From the NCBI RefSeq assembly GCF_021223605.1, contig NZ_CP075175.1, positions 186,001 to 250,000 on the forward strand: a DNA stretch of 64,000 bases. The letters are read 5' to 3'. The DNA is from Paenibacillus sp. 481. Lineage in GTDB: Bacteria; Bacillota; Bacilli; Paenibacillales; Paenibacillaceae. Within the stretch, counting starts at the first letter, position 1. Each line of letters starts with the position of its first letter. A model generated the notes under the pieces. It was not told where the DNA came from and searched no databases. It was given only the letters and a program-made list of their open reading frames with translations. Below, piece after piece: positions 1-9,089 of the stretch. Position numbers and translations under genes: made by a program.

Positions 1-1692
1 AAATTGGTACGTCGAGCTGTCATCTAAATTGTGATAATCTTCTCTATAATCTAAAGAATAGTTATATTTACTTAGAGTCAAGCCATCGTCAACACTTACG
101 CTAAAGGACTGATCTCCATATGTTTGGCCGATATCCCGGTGAAAAGTTAATTTCTGAATGTCTGCTGCAACCTCTGCTCCGGTATTTGTACTATACAATC
201 GTTTACGTCCCTCATACCGAACTTGTTCTTCTTGGGCGTAAACACCAATTTCACGGAGAACTTCAGACGTTTCAAACTTTGTCTGTGCTTTTGTTGGATG
301 TTCGATCATACCCAACGTTACCCATGTATTCTTACCCCAATACATCATTCTATCAGAAAAATCTGTAAATATATCATATCCTTTCAAAATATTGAAGAAC
401 ATCGTGTTTCTTACATCATAATAATATTTAGTAGAGCGGCCGACCGGATCAATGACTTCTTTCAAAATGTTATGCTCTCGACCGTTAATATTAATCTTAT
501 TTTTTACATATTTAACTTTTCGCTCTTGATATGTATTCGTTGCAGGGTCTTTGTATGAAGCAGTCGCAAGCGTATAGTCATCATAATCTTTAATAAATAG
601 TACATTGTATTGTTGTCTGGCTACATCTTGGTTGGAGAAAGTAGCAACCATAAATAACTTGTATCCATCATAGACAAATTCAGTAAAGTTTCCGTGTTTA
701 TCATTAATTTGCTTCAAAAATCCATCTGCACTAAAGGTATATCTTAATCCTTTGGTCGCATCAGTAAGAGCAAACACGGTACCTTCTGGTTCTCCATAAC
801 TTGGACCAAAGCTTAAATCGCCGAATGGATACCCTAATATTTCATAGTTATCCGCTATTCCAAATGTCCCTTTTCCGGGTATGTATATAAACTTTTGATC
901 CCCGTCTTCTTTAAAGTAAGGGATATCCCACATCCACCCTTTTCCTAACGAAGTACGATAATCCTCTTCTGTTCTCTTTGTAGACTGCTTATATTCCGAC
1001 CAGTCGTAAAACGTATCATCTTTACCGCGGGAGCTGTCATAGACACGGCGAAGTTCAAAGTCTAATCCATTAGGACCTGGAAGAATGAGATCGGTGTTTT
1101 GAATCTGAAGCGAGCCGTCGACCGTTGAAATCTGTTCATTCACATCACCTATCGAGAACGGTGCATGATCGAATTTCAGCTGCTTCTGCTTAAGTGCAAT
1201 ATTATCGTATTCACCAGATGCAGAACGCTTTTTGCGGCTATTCGTTACCGGATAAACAGCATTTGTGACGCTGCTATTTCCTTCGACGCTAGCATCTTTA
1301 TTCAAATCTCCATACACGCTAGATGTAACACCTGTATTCCGTTCATCCAGCGGTTTTTGTATAACATTTGGATATAATTGCTTCATATATTGCTCATAGG
1401 AGCCGCCTTTTTGCTTCTCCTGCAAACCTTCGTATATATGATGCAGTCGATACCCTTTTTTGATTTCTTCGTAAACCCAATCACCTGTTACATTGAATTG
1501 ATTTGCTACCGAAGATATCGTAATGATGTCTTCCGGCTTTAAGTCTGCTGGCTGTGAATCGTAAACCGCCTCGGTTACCGAGCGTGGCGTTGACGTGGAG
1601 TTATCCTCCGACCATAGTGGCTGTGCCGAAGCTAGTGGCAAGCTTGTAAACACCATCATGAACGCGAGAATGACAGATATGTACTTTTTCAT
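1..1692 (-). CDS. Secreted RHS/WapA-like protein, N-terminal part (runs off the left edge)
   Basis: The frame is open for 564 codons from an ATG at 1692 to the window edge without a stop, so the gene is partial. A GGGAG ribosome site lies just upstream. The first ~25 residues are a signal peptide (MKKYISVILAFMMVFTSLPL) nearly identical to that of the full-length RHS protein at 39461-44494. Homology continues through the shared NEQISTVDGSLQI stretch, the RRVYDSSRGKDD stretch and the GKGWMWDI stretch. The visible part corresponds to the region ahead of the YD-repeat shell. By family knowledge such proteins are exported, wall-associated toxin carriers with a variable C-terminal tip. The tip lies outside the window. 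The gene is divergent from the secreted YD-stub gene at 2002. Confidence 0.85.
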   Translation of the reverse strand, partial: MKKYISVILAFMMVFTSLPLASAQPLWSEDNSTSTPRSVTEAVYDSQPADLKPEDIITISSVANQFNVTGDWVYEEIKKGYRLHHIYEGLQEKQKGGSYEQYMKQLYPNVIQKPLDERNTGVTSSVYGDLNKDASVEGNSSVTNAVYPVTNSRKKRSASGEYDNIALKQKQLKFDHAPFSIGDVNEQISTVDGSLQIQNTDLILPGPNGLDFELRRVYDSSRGKDDTFYDWSEYKQSTKRTEEDYRTSLGKGWMWDIPYFKEDGDQKFIYIPGKGTFGIADNYEILGYPFGDLSFGPSYGEPEGTVFALTDATKGLRYTFSADGFLKQINDKHGNFTEFVYDGYKLFMVATFSNQDVARQQYNVLFIKDYDDYTLATASYKDPATNTYQERKVKYVKNKININGREHNILKEVIDPVGRSTKYYYDVRNTMFFNILKGYDIFTDFSDRMMYWGKNTWVTLGMIEHPTKAQTKFETSEVLREIGVYAQEEQVRYEGRKRLYSTNTGAEVAADIQKLTFHRDIGQTYGDQSFSVSVDDGLTLSKYNYSLDYREDYHNLDDSSTYQF

Positions 1693-2001
1693 TTTTCTCT
1701 CCCTTTAAAGTAAGCTGTGTTGCGTAATCATATGGAAACCGACTTTCTAATGTACTTGCAGCTTACGTTCACCTCTAGTTTATTTATTTAATATTGTTAA
1801 CTATTAGACCCTATAGAATCATATTTTTTTGTTGGCTACATGTCCATGTATTTTTATTACATTTCCCCTGCAATATATAATTAAATCCATATAAATATTA
1901 TTCATACTGTCTGTTTTAGCTTAATCACAATATTATCCATGACAAATTCCCACTTAATGATTAATCTATAAAAGGTTATTTCATTAAAAAGGGGTAAAAA
2001 T
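1693..2001. promoter_or_regulatory. Divergent intergenic region between RHS gene and YD-stub gene
   Basis: This AT-rich 309-bp gap must hold the promoters of both divergent genes. TATAAA at 1967-1972 lies about 30 bp before the 2002 start, but I see no well-spaced -35 box for it. AAAGGGAGAG (minus strand, next to 1692) and AAAAAGGGG (before 2002) are the two ribosome sites. I see no RNA gene or inverted repeat. Confidence 0.4.
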
Positions 2002-3948
2002 ATGACTTTCTACTATACGGCAAGAAAAAAAACACTCTTAATTTGTTTTATGTTTATTATGTTCTTCGTGTTACATCACAAAGCTGAAGCCAGTAAGCAA
2101 TCTGAGCAGAAGCTGAACTACACTGAAATAAGTTCAAGTAGTGAACACTTTAAAAAATGGGAGATGCTGGATCCAAGCATTGGGCATCAAACAGGTCGAG
2201 CGGAGGGCGATGGATGGTCAGCGACTATCAAAAATGATAAACCTGGCTTCCTGAGCTACGGGCCTTATGTAAATAATCTAAATTTAGGAGAATGGGTTAC
2301 TACATGGTCATTAAAAGTAGATACCAATCAGATTGACAACAAAAAAGTAGCTCGACTAGAAGTATTTGATCCGGATACATTAGAAATGTTAGCGTTTCAA
2401 GAGATAGAGAGAAATCAGTTTACACTTAGCAATACCTATCAAGATTTCTATCTGAAATTTAAAAGAAGTAGACAGAATCAACGCTTGGAATTCAGAGTGT
2501 TTTGGTATGGCGAAGTAAATTTACAATTAAAGCATATCACAGCCAATCAAATCACGAAGGTAGATACGTTGAAAACATGGAACATGACAGATGATGGGAT
2601 TGGTCATAATACGGGAAGAAAAGATGGCGCTAACTGGTCAGCAACTCCACAACAAGATAAAGAAGGTCACTTGAATTATGGTCCTTATGTAAGAGATCTT
2701 GCAACAGGAACATGGGAGACAAGCTGGTCGTTAATGATAGACAATCATACAGCAGATAATGCAAAAGTGGCTCGACTAGAGGTGTATGATTATGAGACTG
2801 GTAAAATTCTAGCCTCTCGTGAAATAAGCCGAAAGCAATTTTCCCAACCCAATACCACCCAATACTTTGACTTAAAGTTTACTAATCTAACACCCAGCCA
2901 CCGCTTGGAATTCAGGGTATATTGGTATGGCAATGCTAAAATAACTGTAAAGAATATTTCTACAATGAAAACGGTAAAGATAAATTATCAAAAAAGTTGG
3001 AAGATGAATGATTCTACGATTGGGCATAATACCGGGAGAGTGGATGGAGATGGCTGGGCAGCAAACACTCAACAAGACAAAGAAGGTCATTTGAACTTTG
3101 GTCCTTATGCCAGAGATTTACCTGTCGGCACATGGGAAGTTAGCTGGCCTCTTCTCATCGACAATAACGTTGCAGATAATGAAAAAGTAGCTAGGCTAGA
3201 AGTATATGATTATGAGACTGGTGAGATCTTAGCATTTCGCGAAATTCATAGGCAACAACTTGATTCCCAACAATTCAAAAATTTAAAGCTGAGATTTAAC
3301 CATACTAACACCAGTCACAGACTAGAGTTTCGCACATATTGGTACGGTAACGCTTATATCAAATTAAAAGATGTTCAAATCAAATACATCTCGCCAAGCT
3401 TGTTTGGTGAAGTGTGGAATATGTTTGATCCAGCAATAAGTCATCAAATAGGTAAAAACATTGAAGGTGTTTGGTCCGTTGATCCTATTCAGGACAAAAT
3501 ACCAGGATATATGAGTTATGGTCCATATGAGAAAAATTTGAGTAAGGGAACTTGGACAGTAACCTGGTCAATGATGCTGGAAGGTAGCAACGTTAAAAAG
3601 GGTAACCTCTTGCGATTAGAGGTTTATAATTCTGGAACGGGCGAAATTCTAGCTTCTAAAACTATCAATAGTCAGCAGTTCATGGCGAGAAATCATTTTC
3701 AAAATTTTGATCTTCAGTTTCAAAACAATGCAGACGCAGGACAGCCGCTAGAATTTAAAGTGTTCTGGTATGGGGACAGCGCTGTTAAATTAAGAAATAT
3801 AAAAATTAGTCAAGCTAGACTCGTAGACGAGTATGTTTATGACAAGAATGGACGATTAATTCAATGGATTCAAGCAGATGGCAAACAAAAATATTATGAG
3901 TATGACCCTAATGGAAATGTATTGAGAACCATTCGTGCAAATGAATAA
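2002..3948 (+). CDS. Secreted four-repeat protein with C-terminal YD-repeat stub
   Basis: The 648-aa product starts with a signal peptide (basic start, hydrophobic residues ~12-26, cleavage near KAEAS). Four diverged repeats of ~130 residues follow. Each has W-x-M-x-D/N, IGH-x-TGR, WSAT, YGPY, W-x-x-x-W-x-L, RLEVYD, REI-x-R and LEF-x-x-x-WYG. They look like beta-sandwich carbohydrate- or surface-binding modules, but I do not recognise a named family. The last ~40 residues change character into one RHS-type YD unit (YVYDKNGRLIQWI, YYEYDPNGNVLRTI) and then stop. Two other secreted proteins in the window, at 4056 and 44542, share the combination of surface modules with a YD stub. The gene is divergent from the RHS gene and probably works with it. 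Function unknown. Confidence 0.75.
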   Translation: MTFYYTARKKTLLICFMFIMFFVLHHKAEASKQSEQKLNYTEISSSSEHFKKWEMLDPSIGHQTGRAEGDGWSATIKNDKPGFLSYGPYVNNLNLGEWVTTWSLKVDTNQIDNKKVARLEVFDPDTLEMLAFQEIERNQFTLSNTYQDFYLKFKRSRQNQRLEFRVFWYGEVNLQLKHITANQITKVDTLKTWNMTDDGIGHNTGRKDGANWSATPQQDKEGHLNYGPYVRDLATGTWETSWSLMIDNHTADNAKVARLEVYDYETGKILASREISRKQFSQPNTTQYFDLKFTNLTPSHRLEFRVYWYGNAKITVKNISTMKTVKINYQKSWKMNDSTIGHNTGRVDGDGWAANTQQDKEGHLNFGPYARDLPVGTWEVSWPLLIDNNVADNEKVARLEVYDYETGEILAFREIHRQQLDSQQFKNLKLRFNHTNTSHRLEFRTYWYGNAYIKLKDVQIKYISPSLFGEVWNMFDPAISHQIGKNIEGVWSVDPIQDKIPGYMSYGPYEKNLSKGTWTVTWSMMLEGSNVKKGNLLRLEVYNSGTGEILASKTINSQQFMARNHFQNFDLQFQNNADAGQPLEFKVFWYGDSAVKLRNIKISQARLVDEYVYDKNGRLIQWIQADGKQKYYEYDPNGNVLRTIRANE

Positions 3949-3994
3949 GAGATGTACCGTAAATACGACATCATCAACTGATTAACCTGAAAAT

Positions 3995-4036
3995 GAGGAG
4001 ATCGGCACTCGAAATTTACTGAGTACCGATCTCCTC
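3995..4036. terminator. Bidirectional hairpin between convergent genes
   Basis: Near-perfect inverted repeat: GAGGAGATCGG...ACTC on the left and GAGT...CCGATCTCCTC on the right, with a ~10-nt loop. It sits between the convergent genes ending at 3948 and 4056. The stem is strong but there is no long U tract. Confidence 0.65.
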
Positions 4037-4055
4037 GCTTACTGTAACCACATAC

Positions 4056-5699
4056 TCAGCCTTTCTCACTCCGGACCAAGTTCCCGTTTTCATCATAATA
4101 CAAATTAATGATCTGACCATTCGGGAGCGTAATTGACTCGAGCCGATTAGCTGCATCATAGGAATAACCTGAAGTTTTTGATGATAAAACATACTCAATT
4201 TCCGTTTCCCAGAACGTGCTGTCACATCCGTTATCTGCTCCAATAGCATTTACAACAAAATGCAATGACTCTCCCTCCGCTACTGGCGTATTCACATTAA
4301 GCATAACCCCTTTATTATCATTAAATGCTAGCGTTGGCTCCCATATCCTGTTCTTTCCTTTATAAATAATGGCTTGTATACCGTTACCACAACCGATGTT
4401 GTCCTTAAAAGCACGCCCTGTTAAGCGAACAGTTCCCGACTTCGGAGCAACCCATTTCCGGACTGCTTCGGAAGGGTCTGGATGATACATTGTAGATGTA
4501 AGGATAGAGTATGGGCGGCTCCCCTTCCATGCCTGTTCTTTCGGATCAAATTTCATATCCGTATACGTCTGGCCATTCCCTTCTTGATAGTACCAATTCG
4601 ATTGCCCTTGCGCAGAGCCGAATCCAGCTATAGATGAATATGTCAGCTTAAGCTGAGGATCTAAATATGTAATGACTGGGTCCCATGTCGTACCATCACA
4701 ATCCTTATCTTTGTCAAGCTGGGAAACCATAAATCGCAATCTATCATCGGCACGAACCGTCAAATCATGCTCCAACTGATAACCCGTCTGATCATTATAC
4801 AGGAGAGGCGTCGACCACACCGCGTAATTATTTTTGTAGAGTGTTGCAACAACTCCATTGCCGCATACTGCGCTGTTCTTGCCTAGCCGTCCTGTAATTT
4901 TCACGACGCCTGAGGTTGGAGCTGACCATGTCCGTACCGTGTCTCTTGTATCAGGATGCTGCCAGTGATGTCCAATCATTGAGAACTCTGTTAGACCTCT
5001 CCACAAGACTTCTCCTTTCACCCAAGTCAAAGGAAAGAACTTGTCCCCTTCCCGCTCCTCGTAGTACCAATTGTTCTGTCCTTGAATCGAACTAAATCCT
5101 TCTGAAGCTTTATACTTCATCAGTTTCTTTTCTTCATAAGTAATCGTTGGGTCCCAGAACGTTCCGTCACAATACGCGTCAGCTTTTTGATTCACCATGA
5201 AATAAAAGGAGTCACCTTTAGCGATATGTGTTACATGGTCTGCTGACACACCTGTTAGGTCATTGTATTCAAGATCCGTGGACCACACAATTTTATTGTT
5301 TTTACGTATCATAACTTTGACACCGTCACCACATGACGTGTTACTTTTCTTAACTATGCCGCTTATCCGTACCATTCCTGATTTCGGAGCAACCCATTTG
5401 CGAACAATATCGTTGGTGGAAGGATGATATAAATTAGTTTCAATAAATGGAAAAGGCCCGTTTCCTCGCCACAATTTTTCGGATTCATTCCATTTTAAAT
5501 CCGTAAATGTCGTTCCGTTCCATTCTTGATAGTACCAATTGTTATCCCCTTGTTTCGTACTATAATCAGCGCTCGCTTTGTACACATTTTTTCCGTTATT
5601 AGGGGCCGACCACACCACATCATCCGTAAACAGCATACTCGTAACTAGCGCTATAAATACAATGGTTGAAATGATAAACCTTTTCATATGTTTTGACAT
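4056..5699 (-). CDS. Secreted three-repeat protein with C-terminal YD-repeat stub
   Basis: The 547-aa product has an N-terminal export signal (hydrophobic residues ~8-24). Three repeats of ~155 residues follow, each with NWYYQE/EE, W-x-G, (Y/W)HP, R-x-W-x-AP-x-SG, a C-G-(D/N)-G motif, W-x-(T/P)-x-L-x-(Y/F)-ND and a C-D-(G/S)-T-x-W motif. Each repeat has two conserved cysteines that could form a disulfide outside the cell. The tail is one YD-type unit (YSYDAANRLESITLPNGQI, YYDENGNLVRS). The repeats are unrelated in sequence to those of the 2002 gene, but the layout is the same: signal peptide, tandem modules, YD stub. Convergent with 2002. No catalytic motif is visible, so binding or scaffolding beside an RHS toxin is an inference. 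Confidence 0.72.
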   Translation of the reverse strand: MSKHMKRFIISTIVFIALVTSMLFTDDVVWSAPNNGKNVYKASADYSTKQGDNNWYYQEWNGTTFTDLKWNESEKLWRGNGPFPFIETNLYHPSTNDIVRKWVAPKSGMVRISGIVKKSNTSCGDGVKVMIRKNNKIVWSTDLEYNDLTGVSADHVTHIAKGDSFYFMVNQKADAYCDGTFWDPTITYEEKKLMKYKASEGFSSIQGQNNWYYEEREGDKFFPLTWVKGEVLWRGLTEFSMIGHHWQHPDTRDTVRTWSAPTSGVVKITGRLGKNSAVCGNGVVATLYKNNYAVWSTPLLYNDQTGYQLEHDLTVRADDRLRFMVSQLDKDKDCDGTTWDPVITYLDPQLKLTYSSIAGFGSAQGQSNWYYQEGNGQTYTDMKFDPKEQAWKGSRPYSILTSTMYHPDPSEAVRKWVAPKSGTVRLTGRAFKDNIGCGNGIQAIIYKGKNRIWEPTLAFNDNKGVMLNVNTPVAEGESLHFVVNAIGADNGCDSTFWETEIEYVLSSKTSGYSYDAANRLESITLPNGQIINLYYDENGNLVRSEKG

Positions 5700-6117
5700 C
5701 CTTCACTTCAATGGATTATTTTTGTTGAGTCCGTACCTCTGCTTTTCCCTCAATCAGAGAAGGCTTGAATAACACCAAGCACTAGAAAGATACACCCGAC
5801 ATACAAGCTTGGACACAACCAAATCATTTGTGCCTGCTGACACTTTTACCAGCCCATATTCTCACCCTTCTATCAATCCCTATCTGTCCTTTACAGAAAT
5901 AAGTTGACGGTATTGCTTCTCATTTTTTAGAGTTAACCCCTCACATAAAGTTACGTAGTTATGAACGGTTTGTAAAGTCAATTTATGAGTTACCTACTCT
6001 ACCCGGTGTACCCCCGAACCCCGTTACTGAATATCGCTTAAAATTCCTGTATACTTAAATAGTCCTTAGAAGAGCAGATTAAAATTGACAGAAGTAAAAA
6101 GAAAAGGGTGATTATTT
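5700..6117. other. Intergenic region upstream of dhaKL
   Basis: No convincing small gene on either strand. TATACT at 6050-6055 could be the -10 box of dhaKL, but there is no good -35 at 17 bp. AAAAGGGTG just before 6118 is the ribosome site. Confidence 0.4.
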
Positions 6118-7884
6118 ATGAAAAAAGTAATAAATAAGCCAGAAACACTCGTCAGAGAAATGTGTAACGGACTCGTGCTCGCACATCCCGAATTGGATTT
6201 TAATAGTAAATATAAAATTGTACATAAAAAAGAAATGAACCCTAACAAAGTAACGCTTATTAGCGGCGGCGGAAGTGGGCATGAGCCTGCACATGCTGGA
6301 TTTGTCGGAAAAGGGATGTTGGATGTTGCGGTGTGCGGAGACGTGTTTGCTTCCCCCTCCCAAATTCAAATTTATCAGGCGATTAAAGCATCCGCTAGTA
6401 AAAAAGGAACGTTATTGATTATCAAAAATTACAGCGGCGATATTATGAACTTTAAAAATGCCGCACATCTTGCAAGCGAAGATGGCGTGCTTGTGGATTA
6501 TGTAAAAGTCGATGACGATATTGCTGTCGAGGACAGCCTGTACACGGTTGGAAGAAGAGGCGTTGCTGGTACCGTCTTGGTGCATAAGATTGCCGGTGCT
6601 GCCGCAGAAGAAGGAAAAGAATTAAGCGAAGTCAAGGAAATCGCTGAGAAAGCAATCAATAACACACGAAGCATTGGCTTTGCACTCACTTCCTGTACGG
6701 TTCCAGCCAAAGGAACGCCAACGTTCGAACTGAATGACGATGAAATTGAATATGGCGTAGGCATTCATGGCGAGCCTGGAATTCGCCGAGAAAAAATGAC
6801 GTCCGCCAACGAGCTGGCGAACAAAATGGTCACGGATTTGTTCCGCGACTTAAACATAACCGATAGTTCGAAGCAAGAAATCGCCCTGCTTATAAACGGG
6901 TTCGGCGGAACACCGCTGCAAGAATTGTATTTGCTTGCTAACGCTGTCGTTCGTGAAGTGAAGCGCAGCAGTGGTGTATCCATTTTTAAAGTATTCGTCG
7001 GCAACTATATGACGAGCATTGACATGGCTGGAGCTTCTGTGTCGGTTATTCAGTTAGACGATGAGTTGAAGCATTATTTGGAGGCAAGCTGTGATACACC
7101 TGCTCTTCAGATCACGGGATCATTCCGCCCGCTGCATGTTGATGAAGAGACATCATTTGAGGAACAGGATTCTCAAAGCGTATCGTATCGCTGCGAAACG
7201 GATCAGAAATATGCAAAGATCGAGCATAATACGTTTACGCTGCCCAATTTGATGTATCTGCTCGATAAGATGAGTGAGATTATTATTGAAAATGAAGTGC
7301 CTTTCTGCGAACTGGACTCACATGCAGGCGATGGCGACTTTGGCATGAGCGTAGCAAAAGGCTTCAAGCAATTGAAGCAAGAATGGCACGAAATCACGGA
7401 GCATCATGCGAATAGTATAGGTGAGTTCCTAAATGAGTGTTCCCTGATCATTATGGAACACTGTGGTGGAGCTTCCGGTCCAATCTGGGGATCGGCATTC
7501 CGTGCGGCAAGTAAATATGCTGGGGACAAAACCGAACTGAGCGTCACCGAATTTGCCGGCATGATGCAGGCCGTCGTCAAAGGTATTCAAGACACAGGAG
7601 AGCGCTCTTTTGGAAGAGGCGCTGTAGTTGGTGATAAGACGTTGATTGATGCGCTTGCTCCGTTCTCCGATGCATGGGAGCAAAGTGCCAAAGCAGGAGA
7701 CGATGTGAAGACAGCAGCTGCTAAAGCTGCGGAAGCTGCGGTACAAGGTGCGAAGTACACGGAATCCATTGTTGCAAGAATGGGTCGAGCAGGTACGGTT
7801 GGAGAAAGAAGTTTGGGCTACCCAGACGCCGGGGCCTTTGCACTGGGCGTCATCTTCACGGAGTTGGCTCAAGTTATAGAATAA
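6118..7884 (+). CDS. dhaKL: ATP-dependent dihydroxyacetone kinase, fused DhaK-DhaL
   Basis: This 588-aa protein matches the usual length of the single-chain ATP-dependent enzyme, which phosphorylates dihydroxyacetone to DHAP in the cytosol. Residues 1-~335 are DhaK-like, with the SGGGSGHEPAHAGFVGKGM loop and GIHGEPG, whose His217 corresponds to the histidine that holds the substrate covalently in this family. Residues ~370-588 are DhaL-like, with the Mg-ATP aspartates in AGDGDFG (~403-409), GGASGPIWG, VVGDKTLIDAL and the lid-like GRAGTVGERSLGYPDAGA. It stands alone: no PTS DhaM partner, glycerol dehydrogenase or regulator is adjacent, which fits an ATP-dependent rather than PTS-dependent kinase. 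A hairpin terminator follows directly. Confidence 0.93.
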   Translation: MKKVINKPETLVREMCNGLVLAHPELDFNSKYKIVHKKEMNPNKVTLISGGGSGHEPAHAGFVGKGMLDVAVCGDVFASPSQIQIYQAIKASASKKGTLLIIKNYSGDIMNFKNAAHLASEDGVLVDYVKVDDDIAVEDSLYTVGRRGVAGTVLVHKIAGAAAEEGKELSEVKEIAEKAINNTRSIGFALTSCTVPAKGTPTFELNDDEIEYGVGIHGEPGIRREKMTSANELANKMVTDLFRDLNITDSSKQEIALLINGFGGTPLQELYLLANAVVREVKRSSGVSIFKVFVGNYMTSIDMAGASVSVIQLDDELKHYLEASCDTPALQITGSFRPLHVDEETSFEEQDSQSVSYRCETDQKYAKIEHNTFTLPNLMYLLDKMSEIIIENEVPFCELDSHAGDGDFGMSVAKGFKQLKQEWHEITEHHANSIGEFLNECSLIIMEHCGGASGPIWGSAFRAASKYAGDKTELSVTEFAGMMQAVVKGIQDTGERSFGRGAVVGDKTLIDALAPFSDAWEQSAKAGDDVKTAAAKAAEAAVQGAKYTESIVARMGRAGTVGERSLGYPDAGAFALGVIFTELAQVIE

Positions 7885-7898
7885 ATGATTGGATAGAC

Positions 7899-7931
7899 GA
7901 AGCCCCTGACAATGCTGTTGTCAGGGGCTTC
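7899..7931 (+). terminator. Hairpin terminator after dhaKL
   Basis: GAAGCCCCTGACAA, a 5-nt loop, then TTGTCAGGGGCTTC: a perfect 14-bp stem. The U tract is weak, but the position 15 bp after the stop and the stem strength support termination. Confidence 0.75.
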
Positions 7932-7984
7932 AAATATTTCACTTTTTAACAACGAGTCCATCTACTTAAACTCATCCCATTCGG

Positions 7985-8587
7985 TTACTCCGTAAAAAAG
8001 ATATATTCCGCTTCCGTTTCTAAAAACAATGTCTTATACCCCGCCCAGCTCGCATCATAACTCAATTCTACTCCTGCAAGAATCTGCGCCGGCAATACAA
8101 GCTCAAATTTAGTCTCATCGACCAATACAGTATTCACATATATGCCACGCACAGTCGGATAACAAATAGGATCATCAATTTCCAACGGTTCTCGCTTACG
8201 ACACTTCTGTACAAGCTCCTTCATTCTTTTCAACCGATAACAAATATATTCTCGCATGTCTTCAACCGTGGAATCATTATACGTATACGTACGAACGTCC
8301 TTTTTAAAAAAGTTTTCAAAAATGTCATGCCCAAATTCAAGCGTCGGCTCGAAATAAGAATGCCACTCCTCCGTATCAACAAGTGCATTCGTCCATAGTG
8401 AAGCAAATGCCTCTAACGGGTCGCCATACTGGGATTTATCACTTCTATATATGTACATCAAAGCTTCATATTCTTTCCCTGGATAATAAATAATTCCTGT
8501 GATACGCTTTGCACCGTAATTCATGATATAGGACTTCACTTCAGCTTCATAGGTGCTTGGCTGCTGTAACAACCGTTCTTTTAGCAT
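7985..8587 (-). CDS. Hypothetical protein, 200 aa
   Basis: I do not recognise the family. The product is soluble-looking, with no signal peptide or membrane segment. It is rich in acidic and aromatic residues (YIYRSDKSQYGDPLEAF, WTNALVDTEEWHSYFEP, YDASWAGYKTLFLETEAEY). It stands alone between the dhaKL terminator and a long non-coding stretch. Immunity- or SMI1-like roles are possible given the size and composition, but no motif decides it. Confidence 0.6.
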   Translation of the reverse strand: MLKERLLQQPSTYEAEVKSYIMNYGAKRITGIIYYPGKEYEALMYIYRSDKSQYGDPLEAFASLWTNALVDTEEWHSYFEPTLEFGHDIFENFFKKDVRTYTYNDSTVEDMREYICYRLKRMKELVQKCRKREPLEIDDPICYPTVRGIYVNTVLVDETKFELVLPAQILAGVELSYDASWAGYKTLFLETEAEYIFFTE

Positions 8588-9089
8588 AGATACTGTCTCC
8601 CCGACGAATACATATTCAAAAAACCGTCACTATCTTCTCGCACAATCGCTCCAACTCCGCGAGCATCACGATCCTATCTGCGCTTACTTAGCGTGAAGCC
8701 CCTTTCTTTATTTAGAAAAACATAACCATTCCCCATATTATACGCCCATTCGACCTTGAGCAATGGAATAACACAATGATTCAGCGACTCCATTCCTCTG
8801 CACCTCTGCTCATCTTCCCTCTGTTCCCTTGTACCCAATGAAAGCTAAAGATTGCATAAAATCAATTTTCCAGCCTAATTAAAGCGCTTTCCTAACTTGT
8901 GCAAATATGACCATTCGACTATGATGGGTTAAGTTTCATTTTCTAAAGTAAAATATTGTATTACATAATTTTATGATAAGTTTATAATTCATGAAAGAGG
9001 GTGTTAAACACATAGATGACCTGCATCTAAATGAATACGATCATACCATCCTATAAATAGAGTTTCCGATTTAGAGAGGAGAATTATCT
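8588..9089. other. Non-coding stretch, possibly with decayed coding remnant
   Basis: Minus strand from about 8845 to 8590 reads as protein-like sequence interrupted by one TAG (for example VEWAYNMGNGYVFLNKERG, then after the stop GAIVREDSDGFLNMYSSG). This suggests a decayed gene piece upstream of 7985-8587. The right half is AT-rich and must hold the promoter of the 9090 gene, whose ribosome site AGAGAGGAG lies just before its ATG. Confidence 0.3.

Noticed and set aside
6050-6055. TATACT as -10 box of dhaKL
   Set aside because: No acceptable -35 element at 16-18 bp, so listed only as a possibility in the intergenic note.
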